DNA of 64,000 nt from Peronospora farinosa (Eukaryota; Oomycota; Peronosporomycetes; Peronosporales; Peronosporaceae): contig CANTFK010000877.1 in the NCBI GenBank assembly GCA_947646735.1, positions 1 through 64,000 of the forward strand. Direction: 5' to 3'. The position numbers were made by a program, and so were the translations under genes. The notes beneath the pieces were generated by a model. It was not told where the DNA came from and did not search any database. It worked only from the letters and a program-made list of their open reading frames with translations. Position 1 is the stretch's first letter. Every line of letters begins with the position of its first letter. Positions 44,977 to 55,760 of this stretch are shown here, one piece after another.

Positions 44977-47562
44977 TGAGCTTGCTCAACGCCTTGGCCC
45001 GCAACGGGGATAAACCTGAAGCTTTGCATTCAATCTCTCCACGCATCTGTCGTATAACCAGATTGGAGTCTCCACAAATAATCAAACGCCGTCGCTCCAT
45101 TGGCTCCAACAGGTCAAAACCCAGTAACATGCTCTCATATTCAGCTTCATTCACCGTAGACTTGTCGAGATATTTCGATGCAGCTGTAACTAAAGTCCAT
45201 GCAGGGAGTCTCCACACAATAGCGCTGCAAGCACCTCCCCCTTGTTTCACCCGGGCCGACCCATCGAAACTCATCACATACAGTTCTTCATTTAGTTCCA
45301 CTGTGGGCGTCGGTAGGTCGGCCACTTGCCTGGATTGCTTCTTGGGAGTAATTGACGACAGAATGGATTCTACATTCTTTCGAGGCGTAATACTGGCAGC
45401 TAACGCCCCCAGCTTCTGGTCCTCGCCTTTCTTGCATTTCACAATCTCCAAAGTCCACTGTGACAACAGAGCGGCCCAGTTTCCTAAGCGTCCTTGCAAC
45501 CCCGAAGACTTCACTAGCCAGGCTAGTGTAGAATGCCTCGTCAGAACCTTGAGAGGTCGGGTGACCAACATCGTGAAGCAAGTTTCCAATATTCGTAACA
45601 ACGCCAACACTTCCTTTTCTACTGTACTATAGTTCACCTCGTTTGACTTGAGGGTTCGGCTCGTAAACATTACCGGCATATACAGGCCGTCGTAATTCTG
45701 CACCAACGACGCCGAGATAGCCCAATCACTTGCGTAGAAAATAATAAATTTCTCTCTAGCCGGGTCGAAATGTCGTAGGATGGGCGCCGTAGCAATCTTG
45801 TTCTTGAGCATGGCAAACGCTACTTGTACCTTCGACCCAATTTTCTTCGTCGTCTTCCTTGGCCGACACTTTGTGTCAAACTTCAATTTGCACCTCCAAG
45901 CGTAAAAATTTACCTCTCGCAGCTCATAAAGGATCGACGCGTATATGGCATAATCTTCGATGTACCTGCTGTAGTAATTTAGGCTTCCTAGAAAGGACTG
46001 CATAGCCTTCAGCGTTGTCGGTAGAGGTAGGTCGACCAAAGACTGAAGATGTTTTGGGTGGGCCTCTAGTCCCCCTTTGGAAACTAGATGTCCAAGGTAC
46101 TCGACTTTCCGACATCCCCACGTACTCTTGACGGCACTGACCGACAAATTCCAATAATCACACACGTCTAGCAGCCGCTCCACTTTCTGGCATAATACGT
46201 CCCACGATTCGGCCGGAACAAGTATATCGTCAATGTATGATCGTCGACCCAATACAGAGAGGCCCGAATTTGCATCGGGTTCCCCTGTTGCGAACAAATC
46301 CTCTGTTTCCTCTGTGGCCGCCCCTGGCGAAATCCGTAAGAATCCATATAACGCATTATCCAACAGCCTTTGATATATTTGAGGCGCATTCTTAAGCCCA
46401 AAAGGCATCCGAAGCCATTCAAATAATCCCAGTGGAGTAACGAACGCCGAGATTAGTCTCACCCTTTCGGTCATACTGACGACCCAAAACCACCCGCCAT
46501 GTCAAGAGAACAGTACCACAAAGCTCCGTCCAAGCCCTCCAGTAAATCGTTAATCAACGGCATCGGGTATACCATGAGCTGGGTGAGATCATTCACCAAC
46601 CGATAGTCGATACACACTCGAATATCGGCTCCATTCTTCTTCACGATAATTACAATTGAGCTGGCCCATGGCGAGGTGGAAGGCTGAATGATCTTTGCTG
46701 ATAACAGTCCCTTGACCAGGTCGGCTAACTTATCTCTGAATTGAGGGGCTACCTTCCGTTCCGGTACGACCGCCCACCCTGGTCTTATGTCCTCGGCCCA
46801 AAGTTCTCCACTCTCGAAAGAACACACCAGGTCATCTGCCTGTAACAAGTCTACCTGTTTGGCTTCATTCTCATCGGTAGTGATCACTGCAGGTAGGTCT
46901 TCCTTAGCTACACTCCGCTCCTGGGTAGACCCCTCCTGCCAATTCACCTTCTCTTCGCATGGTTGTTCTTCTCTGTCGGGTACCGGTTGGTGCGTTAAAT
47001 TCATCATTGGGGCTGGGGCCGCTGGTCGCTGTAAGATGTGTGACGGAGTCTTATACTCTGGTCTCTCCACTAGTGGCCCCTCTTCCTCTTCCGTTGGGTC
47101 GACCTGATGGTCGACTTGGTCGGTGGTAGATTCATAAGCCAGATTTAGCCATTCCGCATATCTTCGAGAGCCTACGGAGACAAACCCTGGCGTTCTCGGA
47201 ACTTGCTCCCTAGTCAACCACATAACTACCTTGGTATCTTCATGCAATGTTAAGGGGCGAGGGCTGACATTGGTTATCTTCAAAATCGGTCGACGCCCTA
47301 TCCCTTGTATCATGGTGGTCACCCATCGTTCGCCTCTCGTGACCCACAATTTCCACTGTTCTGAGGTCGACCTTTTGAGAGGCACTTCCGTACATCCTCC
47401 AACGGATATCTGTACATACCGACGCAATTTCACATCCGATACTCGAGTATTGTACAGTGTCCTTCGTCCAGTCAACTGTACCCTGACCTCATCGGGGAGG
47501 CAAAGAGTTCCGTCGGCCAAGTATAACCGGATACCGGCTGGGACCATGAAGTCCATCCCCAA
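44945..47562 (-). pseudogene. Element G RT, degenerate RNase H and archaeal-type RNase H
   Basis: Frame 47,562-46,471 carries the pre-RT linker and RT start (SSIVIIVKKNGADIRVCIDY). A frameshift near 46,490 leads to frame 46,474-44,945 with FEWLRMPFGLKNAP and catalytic SYIDDILVP. The first RNase H is recognisable (SDWAISASLVQNYDG, STVEKEVLALL) but its catalytic Asp positions read Tyr (FYASDWA) and Arg (LTRHSTLAWL). A second RNase H follows with intact residues: SFDGSARVKQGGGACSAIVW, NEAEYESMLLG and ICGDSNLVIRQM. This matches the archaeal-type RNase HI acquired by some Ty3/gypsy lineages. Confidence 0.85.
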
Positions 47563-47701
47563 AATTGCATCCTGGCCTACTTACACCTCAAAAGATGTAC
47601 ACCAAGTTCCCATTCAGAGTGACCTTGATGCGAGCGCGTCCCTCCGTGATGTATACGGCTTCCCCAATACCAATACTTTCTTGTCGTTCACTTTCATCAA
47701 T

Positions 47702-48034
47702 TTAACAGCCTACCTTACGAGCAAAGGCGATATCCAGAATGGATATCTCGGCACCAGTATCGAACAACAAATTTGCATGGTCGCTGTTGACCTTTCCAGA
47801 GGCTTTCGCTTGCCTGAACCATTTAGTAGGGGCGTGGTATTTCCAGTACCCCCTAGACTCGCCTGGAAATAAGTCCAACCTAATTACTGAACTTTCTCGA
47901 ACAAAATTATTAGGTTCATTCAAAGAAGCAACATGGACCACAGGGTAGTTTCCAATCTTCGATATATTTCCAATCTTAACTGGAATACTCATCTCCTCAT
48001 TGGGCTTTTTTCCACATAAGCAAAGATACAACAA
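47702..48034 (-). pseudogene. Element G aspartic protease
   Basis: ANLLFDTGAEISILDIAFAR contains the DTGA catalytic motif. The flap and C-terminal part (GQDAILGMDFMVPAGI) lies in the next frame near 47,560, across a frameshift. Confidence 0.75.
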
Positions 48035-48077
48035 TTAGAACGCTCGGCTCGTACCAGATTCCAACCTGGCGAGCGTC

Positions 48078-49805
48078 CTAATTTGCCATCTTCTCGAGTT
48101 TCTCCGGGAACATCCCTGCGTGCTTGGCTGGGTTGTACCATTGACGGAACAAATTATAGAACTTCTCCATCTGGCACTTTCCGATCTCGTGAATCTCTCC
48201 ACAACCCCGGCATACAAACAGGCAGCGATCTGATGGGTGATCATTCCTTCCACAGCGGTCGCAGGTCAATCTTTTCCAGCAATTCAGATCTCCGTGTTTC
48301 TTGTACCCGCAATATGCACATCTCTTGTTAAGGGTCGCTGATGATGGGCCGGGTCGCTGGTCTACTGCCTGGCGATGTTGGTCGGCATCCCTAGTCGGTA
48401 GATTCTTTGAGAACCTCACACTTGGGTTTCTCCCCGCTTATTTCTCCATAAAGTAGACTCGTCTTCGATCTCCTTCGTTCTCCGAAGAGTCTGGACTGGA
48501 ATCTTCAGAGCTCGAGTCTTCCAGGGGCGTCCGTACTGCATGTATGGAGCGGCGATTCATATCTCTCGGCCTCTCGGGTAGTGCCGGTGCCTTCTGACGA
48601 AACTTGTTTGATCCAAACAGCATCTTGCCTCGTCTTGCTTTCGTCCGCTGACATGCTGTCAGTACTTCCTCCAATTCTTCCACGTCCGCCAGACGCAACA
48701 TAGTCAACTTGTCTGTTAGCTCTGGGTCGTCCACCGTCAAAATGTAGTGATCGAAATGGTCCTTCTGAACCTTGGGCGACCCATCCTTAATCTTCATCTT
48801 CGCCCTGAGTCCAAGCACATTCAGGCGGTACAGATAATCCAGCGGGGTCTCTTCCGACCTTTTCTTCGCATGGTAGTACTGGCGGGCGATCGGTACCCCC
48901 GTGCCACAGAACCGAATCATGAACTCTTGGATTAAGTCCTTCCAGTTTCCTCGGACTGAGCGACCCAGTTGACGGTACCAATTCTGTGCCGGTCCAGTCA
49001 GCAATCCTCCAAAAACGAGACATCGTTCATCATCTGGTGCTTGGTCTCTTATGAATGCTGTCTTGACCGTCGATACCCAGCTGCGCGCTCTGTCTTCGTC
49101 TTGGTCTCTTCCATGAAATTCTATAAGGTCCGAGGTCGCCGAGAGTTTGATGCGAGGGACCATATTAGGCATATGTCCCAACGCTGCGTTCGCCATCATC
49201 GACTGAGGTCCCCTCAAATCCATATTGTCTGGGTCGAATTCGCAAGAGCCGACGGATTCCATGTCGACGTCGGTCATCGTGTGACCTCTTGGCATTTGTA
49301 TGCCTGGATGCTGGTCATGGTGAGCGGTCGTCCTTTGCGCCTCCGGTCTTCCTCCTGCTACACTCCCGTTAGGGTGTGCCCGCGGTACTTGGCGTTCATT
49401 CAAAATCTTGCCATCGCGCGTCGAAGAGGGTCTGCAGATCACCTACCGGGTAGGTAGGTCCTTCCCCCCCAGCATCTTCGTCACGGGGCAGAGCAAATTC
49501 CAACTTTTTCTCTTGATGATTTCCCATTGGTTGAAAACCGGAATGATTTCATTCTTGCCACGCGTCGCCGTTCCGAGACCCCGTGGTTCCTGCTCCGCGC
49601 TGCGCGCTCGGGCCTGGAGCAGCGCCGCTCCAGTAGGTCCTAGGGGCATCCTAGTGACCGACCCAGTTAAGGACGATCCTGGGGACCACGGTGCTGCTTC
49701 CCTCTGGCCGGTTGGCATCCGGTGTTGAGATGGGCCTTGATTCGCCCCTGGGTGGCCGGCGACTCCGTACATGTGGGGACCCACCGTGATGTCTTGAAGC
49801 GTCAT
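48078..49805 (-). pseudogene. Element G gag with triple zinc knuckle
   Basis: A single minus-strand frame from 49,805 to 48,078, interrupted by a TAG (49,443) and a TAA (48,438). The capsid core is seen (KLSATSDLIEFHGRDQDEDR, RSWVSTVKTAF, GNWKDLIQEFMIRFCG). The nucleocapsid has three knuckles in a row: CAYCGYKKHGDLNC, CDRCGRNDHPSDRC and CRGCGEIHEIGKC. The other elements here have one. A TTGGCACCACGCC stretch near 49,876 may be its primer-binding site. Confidence 0.8.
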
Positions 49806-49898
49806 CTGGCTGTCCTTGGACCGGGTTTGTGTGGGTGTCGTCAGAGGTGGGTGTTCCTTTGCTGGCGTGGTGCCAACTAGGATCGACAGACGCTTGTG

Positions 49899-50357
49899 TG
49901 TAACGGGGTGAGCCCGTTACATAATATTGACACTTATATGAAGTGTCAATAAAAATATTTTTATAACTAATAATATTTGACAATCTTACCTTTTCTTATA
50001 ATATTGTCCCTAGATCTCCTTGAAGTTGGAGATGCCCTATCATTGGTTGATATGGGCCATCATATCAACCAACGCGCTGACCAATGACCGATGGACGCGC
50101 GCAATGAGTGGAGGGCAAGTTGTCAACATGCATAGGTGTAGTTTAATATAGTTAACATAGGTTATAACAGATTAGTTTTATTAAGATATTTAACTATATT
50201 AAATACAGCTTTCTTTTACTTCTCAACTAAGCGTGTGTTTAGTTGTTTGAAATCCTCTGCACACGTGTACGTGAGGTAATTGAGGCACCTGCTTTCACTG
50301 TCATCAGTGAAGTTAGACTATACAGTTATCAGTATAGTCGGAGGGTGCTTCATTACA
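49899..50357 (+). repeat. 5' LTR of element H
   Basis: TGTAACGGGGTGAGCCCGTTACA start (a perfect 9-bp inverted repeat with a 5-nt loop), ending TTCATTACA, 459 bp. TGGTAGCACTTCGTGGTCC (PBS) starts at 50,360. Confidence 0.8.
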
Positions 50358-50404
50358 CTTGGTAGCACTTCGTGGTCCGTTCAGCGACCACCGCACCACC
50401 CGCT

Positions 50405-51579
50405 ATGGAATCAGCGGGTGATGAACGTCATCACTCAACGCGTGATGATTTCCGCCATTTGGGTGACCGCGAATGAAATGCGGTTCAGCGTATGGCTGAA
50501 ACCATCGGCAACCCTGCCGTTGGTGCCATGTTGCTCTCTCTTAGCGGAGACGACCAACATGCAACCATCGCCAAGTTCATACAACATGAACTTGACGAAG
50601 TTGTAAAGAAACTCACCTTGCTTTAGGAGCAAGGTTCTTAACAGGTTGAACTGTTGAGAGAACAAGGCGCTCAACAAGCTGACTTGCTGATGCAGCAGGG
50701 TGCTCAACAGTCTGAGCTGTTAAGACAACAGCAGGCTAGTGCTGTTGCTACCGGGTCAACGTATACAAGTCGACCCGAGTCCTTGAAGACTGATGTCTCC
50801 AAGTACAAGGCAGTCGAAAGCGACTCCTTGTTAAGATGGTTCGTCGAGCTCGACGATGCCATTGAGGCTCGTCGCACCGATGACGATGCGATGAAGGTCA
50901 AGTTCGCCATGTCGAACTTGGCAGGACGTGCCAAAGCTTGGGCCTTAGGGCTCAAACTGCACGACCTATACGTTTTCCCAACGTATGATGTCTTAAAGTC
51001 GCGGCTCAAACACACGTTTTTACCGCCTCGCGCCGAATTCAGGGCTCGGGCAGAGCTCCTGGATTTGAAACAGGGTAAGCGTGATATACACGCTTACACC
51101 CAACACGTACGATACCTCGTTAGCTGTATCGTACTGAACCCGATCGATGAACACACGCAGGTTACTGTGGTCTGACAGATGGTCCTGTTAAGACCCACCT
51201 GTTCCGCTTGGAGCTAGAATCGCTGGATCAAGCGATCTCTGCAGCGGAACAGGAGGACTTTAGCCTACAACAGGCTCACGTCCACTCGGGATCCTATCGT
51301 CCACCGAGACGACAGGAGGGCGGAGGTCCAGAACCAATGGACCTTTCCTATGTGAAGAGCGAGAGACCTCGCTCTCCAGGGTACAAGCGACTGAAAAAGT
51401 GCAATCGCTGTCAAAAGATGGGCCACTACGCTTATGAGTGTAATGCCCCATGCCCAGTGTCTCGTAACACTGGGAGTGACGATCGATCGTCTGCCAAGAA
51501 GGGCCAGAGACGTGGGTCCCACGTTGCTGCGAAATCGCAACAACGTGGTGGACCATCAAAAAACGGTCGGGGTCAGTAA
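50405..51579 (+). pseudogene. Element H gag
   Basis: ATG at 50,405. TGA, TAG and TAA interrupt the first 85 codons. A Gln-rich repeat (REQGAQQADLL, MQQGAQQSELLRQQ) is followed by the capsid (NLAGRAKAWALGLKLHDLYV, KQGKRDIHAYTQHVRYL). A frameshift lies near 51,170, after which a CCHC knuckle, CNRCQKMGHYAYEC, ends at TAA 51,577. Confidence 0.8.
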
Positions 51580-51629
51580 GGGCGGAGCGCCCTACTGATC
51601 CAGCAACGTCAAGAGAGTTCGCGGGACTC

Positions 51630-54376
51630 TTGACGAAGGTTGCTCCCAACATACAGTCACTGTGTGTTGCCGCTCCCAGTGATGAGGTATCCCTCATCAC
51701 ATTGAAGATCGAAGTGACAAAGAACATGTCACTTCGCGCCCTAGTTGATTGTGGGGCTTCGAACAACTTTGTTCGACGCCAATCGCTAGATGATCGTAGG
51801 CTCAAATATGTTGAGCGCGAGACCCCTCCAACGAGGATGACGGTGCGCCTTGAAACGGGCGCATCCGTAACAGTAAAGAAACGTGTAGTGGGAATTCACT
51901 ACACGCTTGAAGGCAAAAAGTAGGATGATGATTTCATCGTACTTGATCTGGATGACAAATTTGATGTCATCCTAGGATTACCATGCAGAAGGTACGAGCC
52001 ATGGGTCAGCTGGCAGCATCGAACCGTGAAGATGCCTGCCGCTTGTTCATCAGATGGCCATCTGATGAACGTCTTGGAGCGTTCACAAGCGTGTGAATGT
52101 ACTACAAGTGAGTGTGATGGCCTCACTTGTGGTTCGGTCGTTAGTACGACTGCACAAGAACTCAGCGTGACAGACAGTCACGCTGTGGAGCAAGCTGCCG
52201 GCGGCTGTGCACAAGCACGGGCAGCGCCGAAGGTCCACCACTCGAATAAGTCGAGTGGACCGGGACATGAATGCTCGCCTAGAGGGCAGCATTCAACGAA
52301 GAGTAAACCGGTTGCCCAGAAGCGGCAACATGGTAGTCCTAGATCAACTGGAGAGTTGATCGCAGAGAATCTCGCTGTGGTTGCGCCACCACAGCTAGAG
52401 GAAGTCGATGGAACAGGTTCCATCGAGCCTGCGGGAATAAGTCCCCAGGAAATAATCACTGAGGGAATAAGTCTTCAGTGCCCTGAGGGAATAAGTCCCC
52501 AGGAAGTAACCGAGACGTTGAACGTCTTGGTTAATGACGGATCAAGCGTAGGCGCTTATACGCTTGATCTGATCGCGCCTCCGAAGTTAACTTCGGAGAT
52601 AACTCAGTTGCCTACGCTAGAACCTAAAAGGTTCTTGCGTGATCTGCGTAGTGGCAAAGTCAAGCAGATCTGTGTGCTCGTCGCAGAGGACGAGTACATG
52701 ACTGACATTCGGTCAGCAACAGTTTTTGCCGAGAACGAACGGGTTCTCAGCAGCTCATCAATGGACGAGAGTGTCCTTGATGAGAAGACTCGGATTGAGC
52801 GCTACACATCGCAATCCTGGGAGCCACTGAAGTCAAATCCTTTGTACAAGGATTTGGTCGAATTCAAGGATGTATTCCCTGAATCCGTTCCGTGCGAGTT
52901 GCCTAAGGATAAAGGTACTCGACACGAGATCGACCTTGTTCCTGGCACAAAATATTGTGTCATGAAGCAGTGGCCACTGCCTCGGGAACAGGTCGAGGCG
53001 ATCGACAAGTTCTTTGCCGATCGCCTAGCAGCGGGCCATGTGAGGGAGTCAACTTTACCTCACAGCTCTCCGACCTTCTATGTGCGCAAGGCCACAGGAG
53101 GGTGGCGGATAGTGCACGCGTTCAATAAGTTGAACGCTGCAACGATACCGGCGCAAACGCCGATACCGAGAAAGGACGCAATCATAGATGGTATGTCTAA
53201 AAGTACCTTCTTTTTGTCCATGGATCTGATGGATGGCTTCTATCAGATCCTAATGCGTGAACGGGACATCCCGTACACAGCAGTGAGCACTCCCAGTGGT
53301 ATGCTCTGGGAATGGTTGGTGATGCCGCAAGGGCTTAGTAATGCACCAGCCACATTCAATAGATGTGTTTCACATCAATTGAGACCGGTGCGCGAATTCG
53401 CACCGAGTTACTTCGATGATGTGTTCTCCCTAGTCGGGCTATGGACGGGAAAACAGACGTGGAAGTCCATAGACTCCACGTCCGTAAGGTTCTTACACTT
53501 ATGCGAGAGCATAAGCTGTACGCCAACCTCAAAAAGTGTATATTCAGAGCTAGCGAAATACCGCTTCTTGGGTGCATCGTCTAAAAGAACGGCGTACCCC
53601 CTGATCCAGAAAAGATCGAGGCGATAACCGACTGGCCAGTGCCAGACGATGTCAAGGGACTTCGGAAGTTTCTTGGGCTAGCGGCGTACTTGCAAAAGTA
53701 CTCACGCAACTACGCCGAAATGACAGTACATCTTTCTTGTTTTCCTAAGAAAAATGTAAAGTGGAATTGGAACGCTGATTGTCAGCGTTCCTTTGAACGT
53801 ATCAAGCAAAGCTTGATGCAATCGCCGGTATTGGCGATTGTCGATCAAAACAGACCATTTCATATCGTCGGTGACGCCAGCGATTTTGCAATCGGATGTG
53901 CACTGATGAAATATGATACAGACGGCGCAGGGCGTGTCGTCTGCTATCAATCGCGTCAGCTGCAACTGGCCGAGCGCAATTATTCGGTGCATGACAAGGA
54001 ACTTCTTGCCATGAAATATGCACTGGCTAAGTTTCGCGTCTATCTCTTAGGAGATATACCGTGCATAGTGTATACAGACCATGCGTCACTACGCACGGCT
54101 GTAAACAGCACACACCTCTCGCAAAGAATGGCGATATGGTTGTCGTTCTTCGAGGAGTACAACTTCTCCGTGAAGCATAAACCGGGACGACTTAACGTCG
54201 TTTACGATGTTTTTTTACGTCGGCCTGACCTAGAGCCGACTGTGCAATTCTACAGTGATGTGAACACCACTGTCTCTACGCTGAGTACCAGCGTCTTTTC
54301 GTCGAGTAAACACGACGACATTAGAATGGCATGCGCACAAGATAGTGATCTTGTACGCCTGATGGAGTACCTTAAG
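51630..54376 (+). pseudogene. Element H protease, RT and RNase H (5' part of pol)
   Basis: The protease motif is LVDCGASNNFV, with DCG in place of DSG, then a TAG at about 51,922, and KFDVILGLPC in the same frame. The linker at about 52,430-52,510 has three GAGGGAATAAGTCCCCAGGA-type repeats. RT runs HEIDLVPGTKYCVMKQWPLP to SYFDDVF. A frameshift right after the active site is restored by 53,639 (KGLRKFLGLAAYLQKYSRNY). RNase H has VGDASDFAIGCALM and VYTDHASLRTA. The frame is cut at 54,376 by the element D insertion. Confidence 0.85.
54372..54376 (+). repeat. Target-site duplication of element D, left copy (TTAAG)
   Basis: TTAAG directly before the 5' LTR of D. The same five bases directly follow its 3' LTR at 61,086-61,090. 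Five bases is the usual duplication length for Ty3/gypsy integrases. Confidence 0.9.
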
Positions 54377-54697
54377 TGTAATGGGGCAACCTATTACATA
54401 AGTAGTTATAGTAATAATACATAATTACATAAGTAGGTATAGGGCAGTAGCCGATTAGCGGATACTGCGCGTCATTTTATTATTGGTTTATTAAATTGGG
54501 GTGCCAGACCCAATAATTAGCCAATAATAAATTGACTTCCATAATTGAGTGGTTCCCATGAGCTAGGGAACATATTCGCACATACTGCGAATTAAAACTA
54601 AACAAAATAAAAACAGAGTTATATTTACGAATTAATTAAGAGCGCTTCCTCAACGCCCTTTTAGTGTAAGACGGTAACGGGTCCTTAGCCCGTTACG
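54377..54697 (+). repeat. 5' LTR of element D
   Basis: Starts TGTAATGGGGCAACCTATTACA and ends GGTAACGGGTCCTTAGCCCGTTACG. The PBS TGGTAGCACTTCGTAGTCC starts at 54,700. Confidence 0.9.
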
Positions 54698-54723
54698 CCT
54701 GGTAGCACTTCGTAGTCCTTCCA

Positions 54724-55760
54724 ATGACCAGATTCGAGATGAACATGGGCGAGTCTTCGGTGGCTCCAGCGGTCTCGCTGGAGCATTCTGATTTTCCACA
54801 TCTCATCTCGGTGGGGTGGCAGGCACTACATCGCCTCGCGACGGTGTCTGGCGAAACTATTGTGACGTCGCTGCTGAGCACAGCGACGCCCGATGATCAA
54901 CGTGCCGCCATCCAAGACTTTATGGTGCGCGAGCTCGCCGGACAAATCGGCGAGTATTGACTCCCTCGCGCACTTCGCACCATGACGCTATCAAGATGGA
55001 TACGTCAACGTATTCCGGTGATGGCCCGGATCGTCTCCCCCTCAATCGCTGGTTTCGCGAGGTGGATATTGCAATAGCGTCAAGATCAATTGTCGCTCCG
55101 ACGGCCAAGGTCAATTTCCTGTTGTCTCGTCTTGCCGGCAAAGCCAAGGAATGGGCTCTCGGAAAGCTCGTCGTAGATGAGTCGGCGTTTCCTACGCTGG
55201 AGGATATCCAGCGCGACTTACGACTGGCTTTCGAGCCTCCTCAAGATGAATCTCGCTTGCGTGCAGATTTCTTCTTACTCCGACAGGGCAAGCTGTCAAG
55301 GCGTGACTACGTGCAGAAGACACGTCATCTTGCTTCGTGCATTACCACGCAGCCAAATGTCTTCACAAGTCCATGTCTTTATTTTTGGTATGCAGGAGGG
55401 CATGACGCGTTACTGACTCACACGTGCTGATCCGAAGTCCCTTGAGGAGGCATTTGCCCTCACGCTTCTTGAGGATTACACTGTCGCGTCGTCGTACCCG
55501 CACGCAACGCCACCACATCCCCGTACGTATGGCACAGAGCCAATAAAAATTGATGCAATTGAGTCCTCTCGTGGTCGCGAAAAATCATTAGGCCGCGACA
55601 TTCGCAATCCTAACACGATGAAGTGGCGAGACAGGCCATTGTGCGGCTGTCTGTCGATCACCTGCGCCGGTGACCATAAACACAGCTGTCTCACGAAGAG
55701 ACGCTGTGTCGTCGATGGTCCCGCCAAAAACCGAGCGGTTCCAGTAGGCGTGGGGCGCCC
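54724..55760 (+). pseudogene. Element D gag
   Basis: ATG at 54,724. After a TGA at 54,958 the overlapping frame from 54,957 continues ([40 protein letters not shown]). A frame break at about 55,360 leads to sequence matching B's LEEAFAL...EDYTVASSY. The zinc-knuckle region (about 55,600-55,720) is eroded beyond recognition as CCHC. Confidence 0.8.

Larger units (their letters stand above)
40537..49898 (-). mobile_element. Element G: Ty3/gypsy retrotransposon with dual RNase H, degenerate
   Basis: A lineage different from A, B, D and H. Its RT has YIDD, gag has three zinc knuckles, and pol carries a second RNase H of archaeal type. Order on the minus strand: gag, PR, RT, RNase H, second RNase H, integrase, truncated chromodomain, then the antisense ORF. 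Its 5' LTR is gone where element H begins. The left limit is uncertain. Confidence 0.8.
49899..54376 (+). mobile_element. Element H, left part: chromodomain Ty3/gypsy retrotransposon interrupted by element D
   Basis: LTR, PBS, gag, protease, RT and most of RNase H. The reading continues after element D from 61,086. At the junction the H coding sequence reads ...EYL-K, with the TTAAG duplicated. The 3' LTR lies beyond the window. Confidence 0.85.
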
